From Rhizoclosmatium globosum (lineage: Eukaryota > Chytridiomycota > Chytridiomycetes > Chytridiales > Chytriomycetaceae): 64,000 nucleotides of DNA. The position numbers and the translations under genes are program-made. Positions 23,801 through 35,489 of this stretch are shown one piece after another. Each line of letters begins with the position of its first letter. Positions within the stretch are counted from its first letter, which is position 1. The stretch is taken from positions 620,001 to 684,000 of the forward strand of contig MCGO01000004.1 in NCBI GenBank assembly GCA_002104985.1. The letters are read 5' to 3'. The notes beneath the pieces were generated by a model. It did no database searches and had not been told where the DNA came from. It was given only the letters and a program-made list of their open reading frames with translations.

Positions 23801-25600
23801 ATGGAGTTAGGGAGTGTCGAGAAACAAATCTCGGATGCGGAGAAGCAGGTGCAGACTTTGAGGTACAGCATCCTTTTATTTCGGGTATGTTTACTAAACA
23901 TTCTTTCAGCAAAAAGAGTGACGGGCCAAGCAAAGAAGACTTGGATAAGATCTCAGAACTTAAGCTTACCATTACGAAGTTGCAAGTTGAAATCAGCAAA
24001 CTTCAAGTGTCCAAGACCAAAATTGATGATGAAATCAAAGGTCTTCAAGATCAAATTCTTCAAGCCGGTGGTGTTAAGTTACGGAGTCAAAAAGCTACCG
24101 TGGATGGAATCGTTCAACTTATTGATGGATGCAATGACCAAATCAAGAAGTTGAAAGTGGAGAAAACCACTCGTGAAAAGGCATTAGTCAAAATTGAGAG
24201 CAGCATTGAGAGAAAAGAGGCTGAGATGCAAGAGGCTGAAGCAGAGTATGAGCAAGTCGAAAAATCATTGGTTGAAGTCTCAAAGGCGCAAGTGACTTTG
24301 AAGGCACAGCTGAGTGATGCTGAAGGAGTTGAGCCAATTTCGTCTTTACATTCACATTACTTACTGATGACAGGCTTTGGAAGACAAAGCCTCAGAAAAG
24401 GAGTCTTTGAAAGCTGAGCTTGATTCCAAGAGCACAGTGATCACAAACTTCAAGAATGTCGAGGTAGGACAAAATCTTGAGCGAGCATTCTTTTCGTACT
24501 AATTGCCCGATTCTGCATATTAGATGCGTATCATGTCGAGCATTGCCGAGAAGGAAAAGATTGTGAAAGATGCTCAGAAACTTGTGAAGCAACTTACTGC
24601 AACAATTGCTACCCTCCAGCTTCAAACTACAGGGTATTAATTGGTTTTTCTTCAGATCATTAGCACTAATATTCCGATAGATTCGAAGAGGAACCTGTCG
24701 AGCCACTTCGCGAATACACTGAGGATGAGATGGCGATGATGGATCCTGCTATTTTGGAGCATGATATCGAGAAACTCAATGGTGAGAATATCATGTTGTA
24801 GCTGATGCCGAATTAACGTATTACAGAAACTATCAACAAAATGACTCCAAATTTGAATGCTTTGACGGAGTATCGCCAGAAAATGGCAGTCTATCTTACA
24901 CGCTTCAAAGAGCTCGAAGATTCTACCGCCAAGCGTGACGAGATTCGAAATGCACACGAAAAGTTACGAAAGAAGAGATTGGATGAGTTTATGGATGGAT
25001 TCTATACAATTTCGTACAAGCTGAAGGAAATGTATCAGGTGAAATAGAGTGCTAAGCTTGCGGTCTGGTTTCATATGCTGACAATAACTGGCAGATGATT
25101 ACTCTTGGAGGAAACGCAGAACTTGAACTTGTTGACAGCATGGATCCGTTTTCGGAAGGAATTATTTTCAGTGTGATGCCACCCAAGAAGAGTTGGAAGA
25201 ACATTTGTAACCTCTCTGGTGGAGAAAAGGTTTGGCCATCGGATTTGGGGTTTTAAAACTCATCAAACTTGTTCAGACTCTCAGTTCGCTCGCGCTTGTA
25301 TTTGCTTTGCATCACTACAAACCAACTCCATTATACTTCATGGATGAGATTGATGCCGCCCTCGATTTCAGAAACGTGTCGATTGTTGCAAACTACATCA
25401 AAGAACGAACCAAGAATGCACAGTTTATCATCGTTAGTCTTCGTAATAACATGTTTGAGCTTGCGGATCGATTGGTTGGAATCTACAAGGTACATTACAT
25501 CCTATTGTATATTTCTTAATATAACATTAATTTTGGTTATCAGACTGAAAACACAACCAAATCTATCACCATCAACCCCAACACCATCGTCATCGAATGA
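20822..25600 (+). CDS. SMC4: Condensin SMC ATPase subunit SMC4
   Basis: About 18 exons. The N-terminus is rich in Ala, Ser and Thr, then [20 protein letters not shown] and the Walker A motif [19 protein letters not shown] followed by [17 protein letters not shown], an SMC4 signature. Two long coiled coils flank the hinge ([37 protein letters not shown]). The C-terminal head has [20 protein letters not shown] (ABC signature) and [20 protein letters not shown] (Walker B), ending in NTIVIE. SMC4 pairs with SMC2 in condensin I and II to compact mitotic chromosomes. Coding is intron-dense but each segment stays in frame. The stop lies 95 bp from the convergent SLX4 stop. Confidence 0.96.
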
Positions 25601-25695
25601 TTGAGCATCCATATCAAGCGCAAATTGGTTAATATTGATGTGATGTGATTATTATTTATTGAATAAATATAACAAATAACTTTGACTTTGTTTGC

Positions 25696-28257
25696 CTATT
25701 CGCGAGGTGTCGAGTTTCTTGTTGTGATACCACGAGCGTCCAAAAATGATTGAAGAATCTTCTTGGAACATTTGATGCCGCTGGCCTTCATTTCTTGATG
25801 CAAACTTTCAAACTCAAGTGGCTGTATTATATGGACTAATTATTATGAGTTGTTGCAAAGTCAAGAAGTTACCTCGTATCGAAGAACTTTTGAATGCAAC
25901 GCTTCGTCGCGTTTGATATAGTCATGAATCTGTTGATCGATTGAAATCTCGGGCTCGTTTGAAACGGTTGCAGCAGCTTTCTTTCGCGATGCTTTTACCT
26001 TTGTGGTTGGTGCTGTCGGAAAAACGTCTGTCTCCTCAATCGTTGAGTTACTTGATTTTGATATAGCGTCTTTGGGTGGTTCCGCCGCAACTGCAGCAGA
26101 TAAACCATTTTCATTCGAAGGATGAAGTGTATCCCAAATTTTGTTCAACTGATCGACCAATACAACTTTCGCCAGCTTTCTAATACCATACTTGCTAGCA
26201 ATTTTCTGTTGGAGGGCATTAGGGTAATGAAACTATGTAACGTAAACTTTACCTCCAATTCCTGGACCGACATATTTGCATAATCTGGTTTAACACTGTC
26301 CTCCACTGTTTTCTTTTTCTTCCCTCCTGCAGTATTGGCGGCATCGGCGGGTTTCGGAGGTTTTGGCTTCTTTGCGTTGTTTTCCTTTCCAACAGTCTTC
26401 TTTCCCTTTCCAACACCACCGATTTTATCGCTAGCATTTACAAGTCCGTTCCCAGCAGCGACTGCTGCAGCAGTCTTCATCAACTTGTCGAGTGCATTGA
26501 CTTTTTCAACTGATTTCCCGATATTTGCCACACTTTGAATTGTTTTAGTTTCGTATTTGGAAACCGATGGAATACTGGGTGGGGATGGCGAGGCATTGGT
26601 TTCTTCTATCGGCGCATTGTATTCGATATTTTCGTCGTGTTCATCATAGCCAAGGTCAAATTCTGAGTGATGGTCGTAATTTGGTGCCAGGTCATTGCAT
26701 TCATATTGATAATCGGGGTCCATTTCGTGAACCACGTGAGAGCTGTCATTTAAGATGCCTTGAGATGCAGAATGTGTTTCAAGAAATTCAACAGTCTCTG
26801 TAATCTCCATCGCGGTAGGTGTGCTTTCAATGATCCAATTGTTTCTCAGATCTGTCGATGGAGGCAAAGGAGGAGTTGCTTCGACTAATACCGGACTTTT
26901 GTCGCCAAGTCCGAGTCGCTGAAACTTGGTCGAAATTTGAGGTGTAGTTTGGAGTATGGTGTTTTTGTACGGAGGTGGTGTACTCTGAACAGACAGACAG
27001 GATTTCTTTTTTGGACTTGGTTCTTCGTCGCTGTCGTCGCTTATTACAATTGTGGCGGCAGTTCGTCGTTGATGAGTCGGGAGCTTTTGTTCGATGTTGG
27101 TATATGATGATTTTGATGTCGGAGCTTGGCTCTCTGTCGGCGTATCTTTGCTTTCCATTGCAGCAGATGTGACGTTCGATGTTGCGTGCACGGCATTTCT
27201 TATCCTTAAACAAGAACGTACGAATTGATCATACTCCAAACGAAGTTGAAGAATCTTGGCATCCAAGACCCTTTTTTGCATCAAGATATCCTTAGAGCAT
27301 GCGTGATTGACATCAACTGCGGTTTAAAAGGTAAGGAAAGAAACCGGACAAAATACAAGCAAAACTTACGTTTATTGTTAATATTATCATTCATTAGGGG
27401 AGGTATATCATTTGAGTTATTATCCAGGTATTGTTCCAAAAAATGCGCTGTGAATGAATTCCGACCAGATTCCGAAGTTGCAGCAAGTTTCCACATGTCA
27501 GTAGATCCATCATCTTCTTCCGCACCATCATAGTCATTTGTACAGTCCGTTATTACTTCCTCAGATTTCTTTGTTTTTATGTTACTTGAAGAGTTCTCCG
27601 ATGAAATGATTGCTTTGTACCGCTCGTTTAAGTGTCTTTCTAATTCCTCGCCAAGGTAGACGGAGGTGCTTGATTCGGATTTTGATTTCTTCTTCAGCTT
27701 GGACTGCACTTTTGATATCTTTGATGCTTTCTCACAGACCTTTTCAGAAGAGGACGAGTTGTCGAAACGCAAGACTTTAACATGCGTTTTCACGGCACAG
27801 AAGTCGTCGTCCGAAGACAGCTGAATTGGAACGGACTTCGTCGGTTTTGTTGATTTGGATGGACGGCTTCTTGATGTTGAGGAAATAGAATTGGTCACAT
27901 ATTCTTCGGCATCGACAAATGCAAGGGTAGTTTGCCGCGTTTTCTTTGAGGGAGAGTCTTGGGTCAAAGCGCGTTTGAGCTTTGTCTCCGTATTGCGTAA
28001 ACAGGAATCAACATGGTCTAGGGCACAGCAAGTCAGACAACAGCACTTCAAACACCAATTCAAAAGCACGCACCATCCCAGACGACGGATGGATGCAGCG
28101 ACGCGAATGGCACCGAGCACACGGGACAGTTGCCACTGTCAGCCAATGCAGACGTACCCGTCGAGTCCGCGGCTCCACTTAAACAGAGGACTATGTGGAT
28201 GTCTTGAAGTTCGCTGATGCTCGCAAAGAACTTGTCGCAGATGGGACAGAGGGCCAT
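25696..28257 (-). CDS. SLX4: SLX4-like structure-specific endonuclease scaffold
   Basis: SLX4 activates SLX1 and tethers other nucleases at branched DNA. The C-terminus carries the diagnostic helices: MSVQELEVKIASKYGIRKL, LVDQLNKIWDTLHP, IDQQIHDYIKRDEALHSKVL and PLEFESLHQEMKASGIKC with KKILQSFLDARGITT. The N-terminus has cysteine-histidine fingers: CPICDKFFASISELQDIHIVLC, then CPVC and, after an intron, DHVDSCL, resembling UBZ4 ubiquitin-binding fingers. The middle, about 550 residues, is acidic, serine-rich and probably disordered, with several SDDD patches that could be SUMO- or kinase-related. Start at 28257 is the first ATG and sits right before the first finger. At least five exons. The gene is divergent from prefoldin 6, 78 bp apart. 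Confidence 0.85.
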
Positions 28258-28335
28258 GGTGGTTGGTGGTTGGTTGCTTTGTTGTTTTTGGGTTGCTTTG
28301 CCTTAACGGACCCATCACAAAAACATCAACCAAAA

Positions 28336-28937
28336 ATGTCAGTGGCCGCCGTGACTCAGCAGCAATTGGAAAAACAGGTTGGCGAATTCCAGAATCTTCA
28401 AAAGGGTAAGGCCTAGGCTTCGTGGGGACAGGGTCTGACGCACTGGGCTGGTCACAGAGTACTCAAAGGCTGTGTCGTCTCGAAGCACCCTTGAAGCACA
28501 GCTCAAAGAAAACGAAATGGTCAAGAAGGTGCGTCAAAACCTGCATTCGAAGACTGGTGTTCGTATTGCTGACTCTTGGTGCCCTGCGTAGGAATTCGAC
28601 AACATCAAGGACGATGCCACTGTCTACAAACTTATTGGTCCTGTTTTGGTGAAGCAAGATAGACCCGAGGCTGCTGCAAACGTTAACAAGCGTATCGAGT
28701 ACATCAGTGGTGAAATGTAAGCTTGCCCATGTTTTGGGACCAACGAGGCGACTAAGGCTCTATTCTTTCCCAGTAAGCGCCTTGAGGCTCAAATTAAGTC
28801 ATTCGAAGAGAAGCAGGAGCAAAAGAAAATGGAGGTATGTTTGGTGTCAGTTTCCACCCCTTCGAGTATCGCGTTTTAACCATCCATCCCTTCAGATTGT
28901 TAAACTGCAAACCGCATTCGAGCAACTCAAGCAGTAA
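28336..28937 (+). CDS. PFDN6: Prefoldin subunit 6
   Basis: Beta-type prefoldin subunit. The spliced protein begins MSVAAVTQQQLEKQVGEFQN and continues STLEAQLKENEMVKKEFDNI, VYKLIGPVLVKQDRPEAAAN, VNKRIEYISGEIKRLEAQI and ends in a coiled coil LQTAFEQLKQ. Length is about 125 residues, normal for the family. The VYKLIGPVLVKQ hairpin is the family signature. Prefoldin is a hexamer that hands unfolded actin and tubulin to the CCT chaperonin. Four introns of 45-80 nt interrupt this small gene. Confidence 0.95.
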
Positions 28938-29160
28938 AATGTGAAATAAAGAATTGTTTGATAGCTTTTGAGAAATTGAATGTCCTTCTTCGCAATATAT
29001 ATAATTGTGAAAGGGAAAGCTTGCCAGGACAGAGGCAATCAAAAATACATACTGCTACAGTCTGCGTTTCAGGAAACAAAATTCGTTAAAGCTCATAAGA
29101 CTTTATTCAAATGAAAATTGACTAAAACAAGCCACATATCCCAGCAAGAGAGAAACCAGT

Positions 29161-30599
29161 TTAGAGGTCGGACTTGAGGGTTCCGAAGAAGGCCTTCTTC
29201 TCCTCGGCAGTCTGGAAACGACCGTGACCGAACTTGGAAGAGGTGTCGATGAACTTGAGCTGGACAGACTCCAAAGCAGAACGCTTGGTGTGGGTGAAGA
29301 GGGACTTACGGAGGGTAAGGACTCTCTTCTTAACACCGACAGTGCAACCCTTGACCATGATCCAGTCCTCGTTGACAACACCGTAGTGTGGGAAACCTCC
29401 CATTGGGGTGATTGGCTTGGCAGTCAAGTCAAACTCGGTGGAACCTCCGGAAGCGATAGTCTCCTTGGTACCGATACGGTAGATCTTCTTGTTCATCTCG
29501 GTACGGTGGTGGTAACCGTCCTGACCGGCACGTGGGACAGAGTACATGACACGGGAAGGGTGCCAGGCTCCAATACAAGCAACCTTACGGAGACCCTTGT
29601 GAGTCTTACGTGGGAGCTTCTTGACACCCCAACGAGCAACGACACCGGTGAAACCGTGACCCTTGGTGACACCGATGACATCGATCATCTCGTCCTGGGT
29701 GAAGACCTGGTTGACAGAGATGGTCTTCTCGAAGTGCTCCTTGGCCCAGTCGACCTTGTCGGCAACGGAACCTCCGTTCAACTGGATCTCCATAACGTGA
29801 GCCTTCTTCTGGCCAAGCTTGACAAGGGAAACCTGGGTGTGGACAATGACACGGACAACCTGACAGTACTTCTTGATACGGTCGAGCTGCTGCTGGATTG
29901 GCTTGGCACCCTCGGTGGTGTACTTCTTGGCGTACTTGGTGAAAGCCTTCTTCTTGGAGCGGTACCAGTTCTTGTAGAAGCGTCTCTTAACCTCGTCAGA
30001 CAAGTGCTCAGCCCAGACGGTGGTGAGGGAACGGAGACCACGTGGGGTCTCGACGTAACCGACAACTCCAACGACGACGATGGCTGGGGTCTCGAGGATG
30101 GTGACAGCCTCAACGACCTCCTTCTTGTGCATCTTGGATCCTGGACGCTCCAAGTCACGGACAATGTGGGTCATACCAGCCTTGTAGGCCAAGAAGGCAG
30201 TCAAGTGGACAGACTTCTTTGGGTCGTCCTTAGGGTAGGACTTGACGCGACCACGGTGGGTTCTGGACTTCTTTCTTGGGAGGAAACCCAAAGAACCGTG
30301 TCTTGGGTGCTCGAACTTTCTGTGAGACTGAATGAATGCGAGTTAGTACATTGGTGTATGGGAGGTTGGTCAGAGCAGAGAACGGTTGACTGAATGTTGT
30401 AATAGGTTTGGAAGTTGACATCTGCTGTTGAAGATGCCGTGATCACTGAGTTAGAGTCCTCGGATCGTCAGGCTATGAACTAGAACACAGCACATGCGTT
30501 GTACGGTAGTTACACAGGCGGATGTTGCAATGGTATGGTGTTATGATGGGTAGGTCGGTAGGGATGGAGGTTGGTAGTTGAGGAGGGAGGACTTGCCAT
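29161..30599 (-). CDS. RPL3: Large ribosomal subunit protein uL3
   Basis: Exon 2 (30327-29161) encodes uL3 from [20 protein letters not shown] to FFGTLKSDL, about 388 residues with the universal W-finger region ([20 protein letters not shown]). The conserved initiator methionine lies alone on exon 1 at 30599-30597 in a strong context (CCAAAATGG). It is followed directly by GCAAGT, so the 269-nt first intron (30328-30596) appears to use a GC donor with a CAG acceptor. Codon bias is very strong, as in eL15. uL3 lines the peptidyl-transferase centre region. Snippets of long open frames on the other strand reflect that bias and are not genes. Confidence 0.96.
30328..30596 (-). other. GC-AG intron immediately after the uL3 start codon
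   Basis: The only ATG that places Met directly before SHRKF and has a strong context is followed by GCAAGT rather than GT. The acceptor is CATTCAG at 30334-30328. GC donors with an otherwise perfect consensus (AG|GCAAGT-like) are the commonest non-canonical class in eukaryotes. I searched the intron by eye for box C/D motifs because uL3 introns host snoRNAs in animals, and found no convincing pair. Confidence 0.7.
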
Positions 30600-30764
30600 T
30601 TTGGTTGAGAGAAAAACTTGGGACCAGGGAAATGTGAAACTCCCCCTTTTTGTGGTCTCCTGAAACACAAAGAAGAAGTAAGGGAAAAGGAAAAAAGAGA
30701 AATATCATTTATTCCCATCAATGAAAAAGGATTTTCCAGTGTTATGTTATGTTTTAAGAAATGG

Positions 30765-32164
30765 TTACTGTGGAATTTCAGCTCCTCGCCCGAGCAAAAC
30801 GTTCTTGATACGATCGTTCAATCCGTTAGCACTAAAGTTTTGATGGAAAGCAACTTCAGGCATATATGGTAATGGAACTCCAGTCGTGTCGACTGGTTGG
30901 CAGTGATCAGGGCAAGAATAAATAGCCACAGTACCAAAGTCAAACGCCTTGTCCGAAGCATGATCGATAGTCAGATACGTCAAAAGAGTAGGCATAATCT
31001 TAAATGGAGAGTTAGTATTCTCAAATACTAAGTCTGCGAAAACAGACCTGGAACTCAAACTCTCTTGGCTTCTGACAATACGAACAGACGCCAATATCCG
31101 AATCTTGTTTAGGTTTATCTTGTTCTGACACCCACAAGACCTGGTGATCCGTTTCTTCTTCGTCATCATCTGCATCCTCCATAACATCCTCTTCATCTTC
31201 CAGTCTACGACGCGCCCATCGAAGAACCTGCTGAGGTTCGCGTTCAATTCGCTTTTGGAATTTCAGGAATGCATCATCGACATCGACTTCCGTGTCCGGT
31301 GCATCTCGAATATCCTCATCAGCCTCTTCCTGCTCTTGTTCCGTCATGTTCAGATTCGCACCGCCAAGCTGACTTTCCACATCCATAACATTCATCTTAC
31401 TGGCAGCAGCTTCCTTCTCGGTTGGTTCCACTTCAGTGACTATCTCAAGCTCGTTGAATTCAACCTCCTTTTTGATTGCCTCCCAAGCTGCGTCTCCAAT
31501 CGTAGTCTGAAAATCTGTTCCACAGGTAGTGCTATGCTTTCCAAGCTTCCAAGCAACAGCTTGATGTGCCTTGGAACAGTAATTCACAGCCTTGCATCCA
31601 GTACAGACTTTGGATCCCTTCAATCCACAAATTTGACACACAGGAGCGCTTTTAGATAAAACGGCGTTCTGACACCAGTGCGTATTCGATTCAGGAAGCT
31701 GACTGCGGAAGCACTTGAAGCTAAAGTTGGAACATCAGAATGAGGCGTCATACTTGACAGTTTTTGAAGGATTCAAACCTCTTGCAAGTACCATTCTTGC
31801 ATGCAAACAAGTAAACCATGCGGAAATAAGCTTCGGGAACTTCATCGTCTGGGGTGTACAACTGCACGGGCAATGGGAGACATTCGATCATTAGCATCGA
31901 CACAAGCTATCCAACCAACCAAACGAACCTGGACTAGCATTGGCATAATAGACTGGCACTTAGAGCAAGTGACGTGTTCGACATCGAGTGGGCTGTTTCT
32001 GTGGAGCCAGGTGGGTCTGCCTCCGACCTACTAATCCGTCAGTGACCTAAGATCAACGATCATCTCGAAGAAACCTTGTGTGGAATATCGTCGGCATTTG
32101 TAATTGCATCTGGATGCAATGAGTCCGAATTACGTTCAATGTAACCCAGGGCAACCTCAAACAT
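30765..32164 (-). CDS. PDCD2: PDCD2/Tsr4-type MYND zinc-finger protein
   Basis: PDCD2/Tsr4 is the dedicated chaperone of small-subunit ribosomal protein uS5. The start at 32164 gives MFEVALGYIERNSDSLHP and, after the first intron, VGGRPTWLHRNSPLDVEHVT, then CSKCQSIMPMLVQ, the TudD/PDCD2 N-terminal zinc motif. The MYND finger is CQICGLKGSKVCTGC with AVNYCSKAHQAVAWKLGKHS. An acidic central region of about 120 residues (EDEEDVMEDADDDEEETD) precedes the PDCD2_C block: CSYCQKPREFEFQV, MPTLLTYLTIDHASDKAFDF, VAIYSCPDHC. The gene ends EIPQ. Five or six exons. Orientation is head to tail with uL3. Confidence 0.9.
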
Positions 32165-32311
32165 TGGAAACAAAAACAAAAATGTGTCCAACACTAAATT
32201 CATACACTTCCTTATCATGCATCTGGCCTTCCGTGGAGCTGCTTGACATGTTAATGACGTATAGCTGATGTAAGTTTGCTATTTAAGTAAACTAACAGTG
32301 TTAATTCATTT

Positions 32312-35300
32312 TTATTTGAAGTGAAAGCCTGAACTCCAATTAATGGCAGCATATAATTTAGCTTCCAGCTTTTGCTTGGATGTATACTTGGGAATGCAGA
32401 TTTGATTAAAACATGTATGTGCAATGGGAAGCAACTCAGAGTCCTAACGATTGTCAATGTTAATAGAGCCACAAGAACACAGAGACAGTCATTTACCTCG
32501 CCTAAACAAGAGATTTTGAACACCATATTTTGAATGCCAGTTGCGGGTATACGATCAGTTCCGGTAACGAACATTAGCAACTTTCGCTTCATCTCAGCAG
32601 AATAGTCGCCAAAGATGCTCCAAAAATCGCGCATGATATCATCATCCCGATTGAATCTATCCAAAAATGTTAAGCATACAATATTGAAATGTAGACACAA
32701 TACTCACCCATCATATTCAGCGACTGATTCAAGAATCAACACGTCCAACTCCGTACCTCCTTGAACAATCATTTCAATCTCCTCGGGTCGAAACAAGGAC
32801 AATGCATTCCCTCCACAAACATGATAAAATCCCTCCCGGAATGCCTCAAATTGCTTCTCAACGCTCTCGACCAATATCCAGTTGACCAGTTTCTCCACAA
32901 AGTCATTTCGATTCGCTTTTGTGACTGCAATCCTGTCTCCACCTGGAACCAAAGGAACTTTGATCTTCTCTCCAAAAGCTTCGTATTCAACAACAAAGTC
33001 CCGGCAAAACACTTGCTCAAGATCATCATCTTCATACGAAAGCAGCTGTTCCAGTCCTCGATGTAGAGAGGGATGTAGCGGCTTCAAGTCCTCAAGACCA
33101 ACACTCAAACCAAGAAGCTTTTTGTAACAGGCAGGTGGAAACTGCACATCCAGAATGGTACTGTTATAGATGGCTAGCCCAATAACGATTCCCACCAATC
33201 GGAATTCTTCCACATTCTCAAACGATGCTGGATTAATCCAGCATAACAAAGAGTCTTCGTCAAAGGAAAACATTCCGTATTGGCTGTCGAACAAATGCCG
33301 CACAAGTAGTAGAAACCATTCCTTTGTCAGTCCACCAGCGTCAACACCAGCCTCCCCGACAAATTCAATCCGAAGTTTCTTTTTTAGGTCAATACTGCGG
33401 GATTGAAGTTGATTCAGGGAATCGGCGATGAGATATTGTCGCCGAATATGGAGCGTCAAGAATGGATCGGTGATAAGACCTTGAATAGCGGTTCGAAAGA
33501 AAGCTTCTTTGAATCGCTCTGTCATTTGTCGCTTGGCGTCTGTTTCCATAATCTGAAACGATGTTAGAAACGCTGATTTGTCAGGTGTATACTCACAGAC
33601 ATCTTGCCGCCCAACGAAACAAGAAATGGGTATTGACAGAAAGAAAAGGCGCTAATGCCAAAATAAGTATTCAACTTTAAGTGAACAGAAACTAGTACCC
33701 TGAGCGCTCTTCTTGCCATTTTGTATAATCCTTGATTAGATCGACATAATCTATTATAGTATTGTAGAAGCTCGATATCAGCAGCTTATCCCGTCTTTGG
33801 GCGTTGGCTGCAACTGTGGTTGGATGGTTTTAATAAAACTAAAACTATGAAACTATAAAGTGAAACGTACATAGCAATGCCATCACCCTTGCAGCCGACT
33901 TAATTCCCCAATCAGTCATATATCGTTCGAACATTCCATCTTTTTGTGAGATTCGATACGTTATAAAGGCGTTCACGAAATCTACTCGCTTATGAAATAT
34001 TTCAAGGGACATTCTGAGGCAAAAAGTGAGATTGGGCAACAAATTACTCAATCAACTTACGCAGCGAACCAGTTCACAACAAAATGATGGAGTTCATTGC
34101 TCAGTGACGACAACAATCCAAATATGCGGGCGACGACTTCATGGTGGAATTTGATTTCAACGGGTGTTTGTCGATACTGCAAAACAGGATTCTAAACTTG
34201 ACAATCAATACAGGCCTAAGAACCAAAAACGCAACAACCTCCAAAATAATGAGCAGGAAACGAATATCTTCAGGCTTTTGTAATCGTCTGAAACAGGTTC
34301 AGTATTCTTTCTGTTACATTATTTGATATCTTACCGCCCAGGCCTTCGTAATAGTTTATCAATAGCCAGCATCATGGATCCGATTAGTTTCGGAGTCTTT
34401 TCGTAGAGTATGAGTACAAAGTACGAAAGACGAAAAAGAGCTTCAGCCGTACCGATTTTTCAATAATAGTATAAGATGCATGCAGGTCTGGGTAATTAAT
34501 TCCAGAGTTAGAAAGAGTGGGTGGTGTATCCTATTCATTTGGTTCAGTATCTTTGGCTGTGGCTGTGATTGAAAAGGGAAACCAGATAGGATTGTATCTG
34601 AATGAATGCATAATATCCAGTTCGGCTGTATATTGCCGAGGGGAATGAGGAAAAGGATTTGTCATTCGGTTCCACGTGAAGCATTCGTAATGATGGCTGC
34701 AGTAATGACCAAGCTTTGACTGGCAGCAAATGCACACCCTAGCCATATTATGATCGCTGATAGTCAGGATTGAGCTCGTTCATCCCTCAGTCCACGAGTT
34801 CCCCCTTGTTCGCTTCAGCACTGCCTCAAATCTCAATTCCGACGAAAGGGCATTAAGTTTGCCAGGGCAGGAATTGTACCTTATCCAAGGTGCTGAAAGA
34901 TGAATTGATAGCGCGATGAGTCGCGAATGAATCGACAATGATTCTTTCGTAAGAATCCTGGTCGGTTGATGTTGAGAGTCGGACTATTCTGGCAAGGGAC
35001 AAGACTTCGGCTCGCGAGTCTGACGGTTATTGAGAGATAAATACACATTGAGGACAATATTCGCTGAAGAATGAAGGCGGGAGACGATTTTGAAGGCTGT
35101 TTGTAATTCCGTTGTGTCTCAACAGGACTTGTGACTCACCGGCTGGTAAAGCGATGGGATTCAGGTCATTTACTGAGTAAGGGTATTAGCAAGGTAAAGA
35201 AGTAAAGACCAGAAGGCACCTGTTTCACAGACAGTGCATCGAAAGCAAGTTACAGTCGCGGGGAAGCGCAGCAAGTTGTCACAGCATAGACAGGAGCCCG

Positions 35301-35316
35301 TTATCTGCGCATTCAT
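32312..35316 (-). CDS. HECT E3 ubiquitin ligase, HECTD2/HUL4 type
   Basis: The C-terminal 350 residues are a complete HECT domain: [60 protein letters not shown] and [12 protein letters not shown]. The catalytic cysteine is in [19 protein letters not shown] and the protein ends SSGFHFK. Just upstream, [20 protein letters not shown] matches the HECTD2/HUL4 subgroup. The proposed first exon (35316) has [20 protein letters not shown], a CxxC-CxxC zinc motif seen at the N-terminus of fungal HUL4-type ligases. Coding exons at about 34390-33845 are clear ([33 protein letters not shown]). Exons between 34450 and 35160 are not resolved; one short piece, [11 protein letters not shown] at about 35150-35115, seems real. 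It is divergent from UBA2, which acts in the SUMO pathway. Confidence 0.85.
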
Positions 35317-35489
35317 TTGGATTAGTAGATAAAGAGGTAGTTGAAGAGGGCGCTGAGTATCCAACCATTGGCACAGCTCCTGGCGGGGAAGAAGCCATAT
35401 TTCTGTGGTTGTTTCCTTTCGAAACCAAACTCCAACTCAAAACCAGTCAAAGAAAACACCAACACAACACAACACAACATCAACAGCAA

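Noticed and set aside
29224..30393. 389-codon open frame on the plus strand opposite uL3
   Set aside because: Same cause: antisense of highly biased ribosomal protein codons. The uL3 match on the other strand is complete.
30328..30596. snoRNA in the uL3 first intron
   Set aside because: Animal uL3 introns host box C/D snoRNAs, but I found no paired C and D boxes with a terminal stem here.
34531..34746. Short minus-strand frame ([16 protein letters not shown]...) as a zinc-finger exon
   Set aside because: It has several Cys and His but fits no zinc motif, and I could not join it in phase to the HECT gene exons on either side; left within the unresolved part of that gene.
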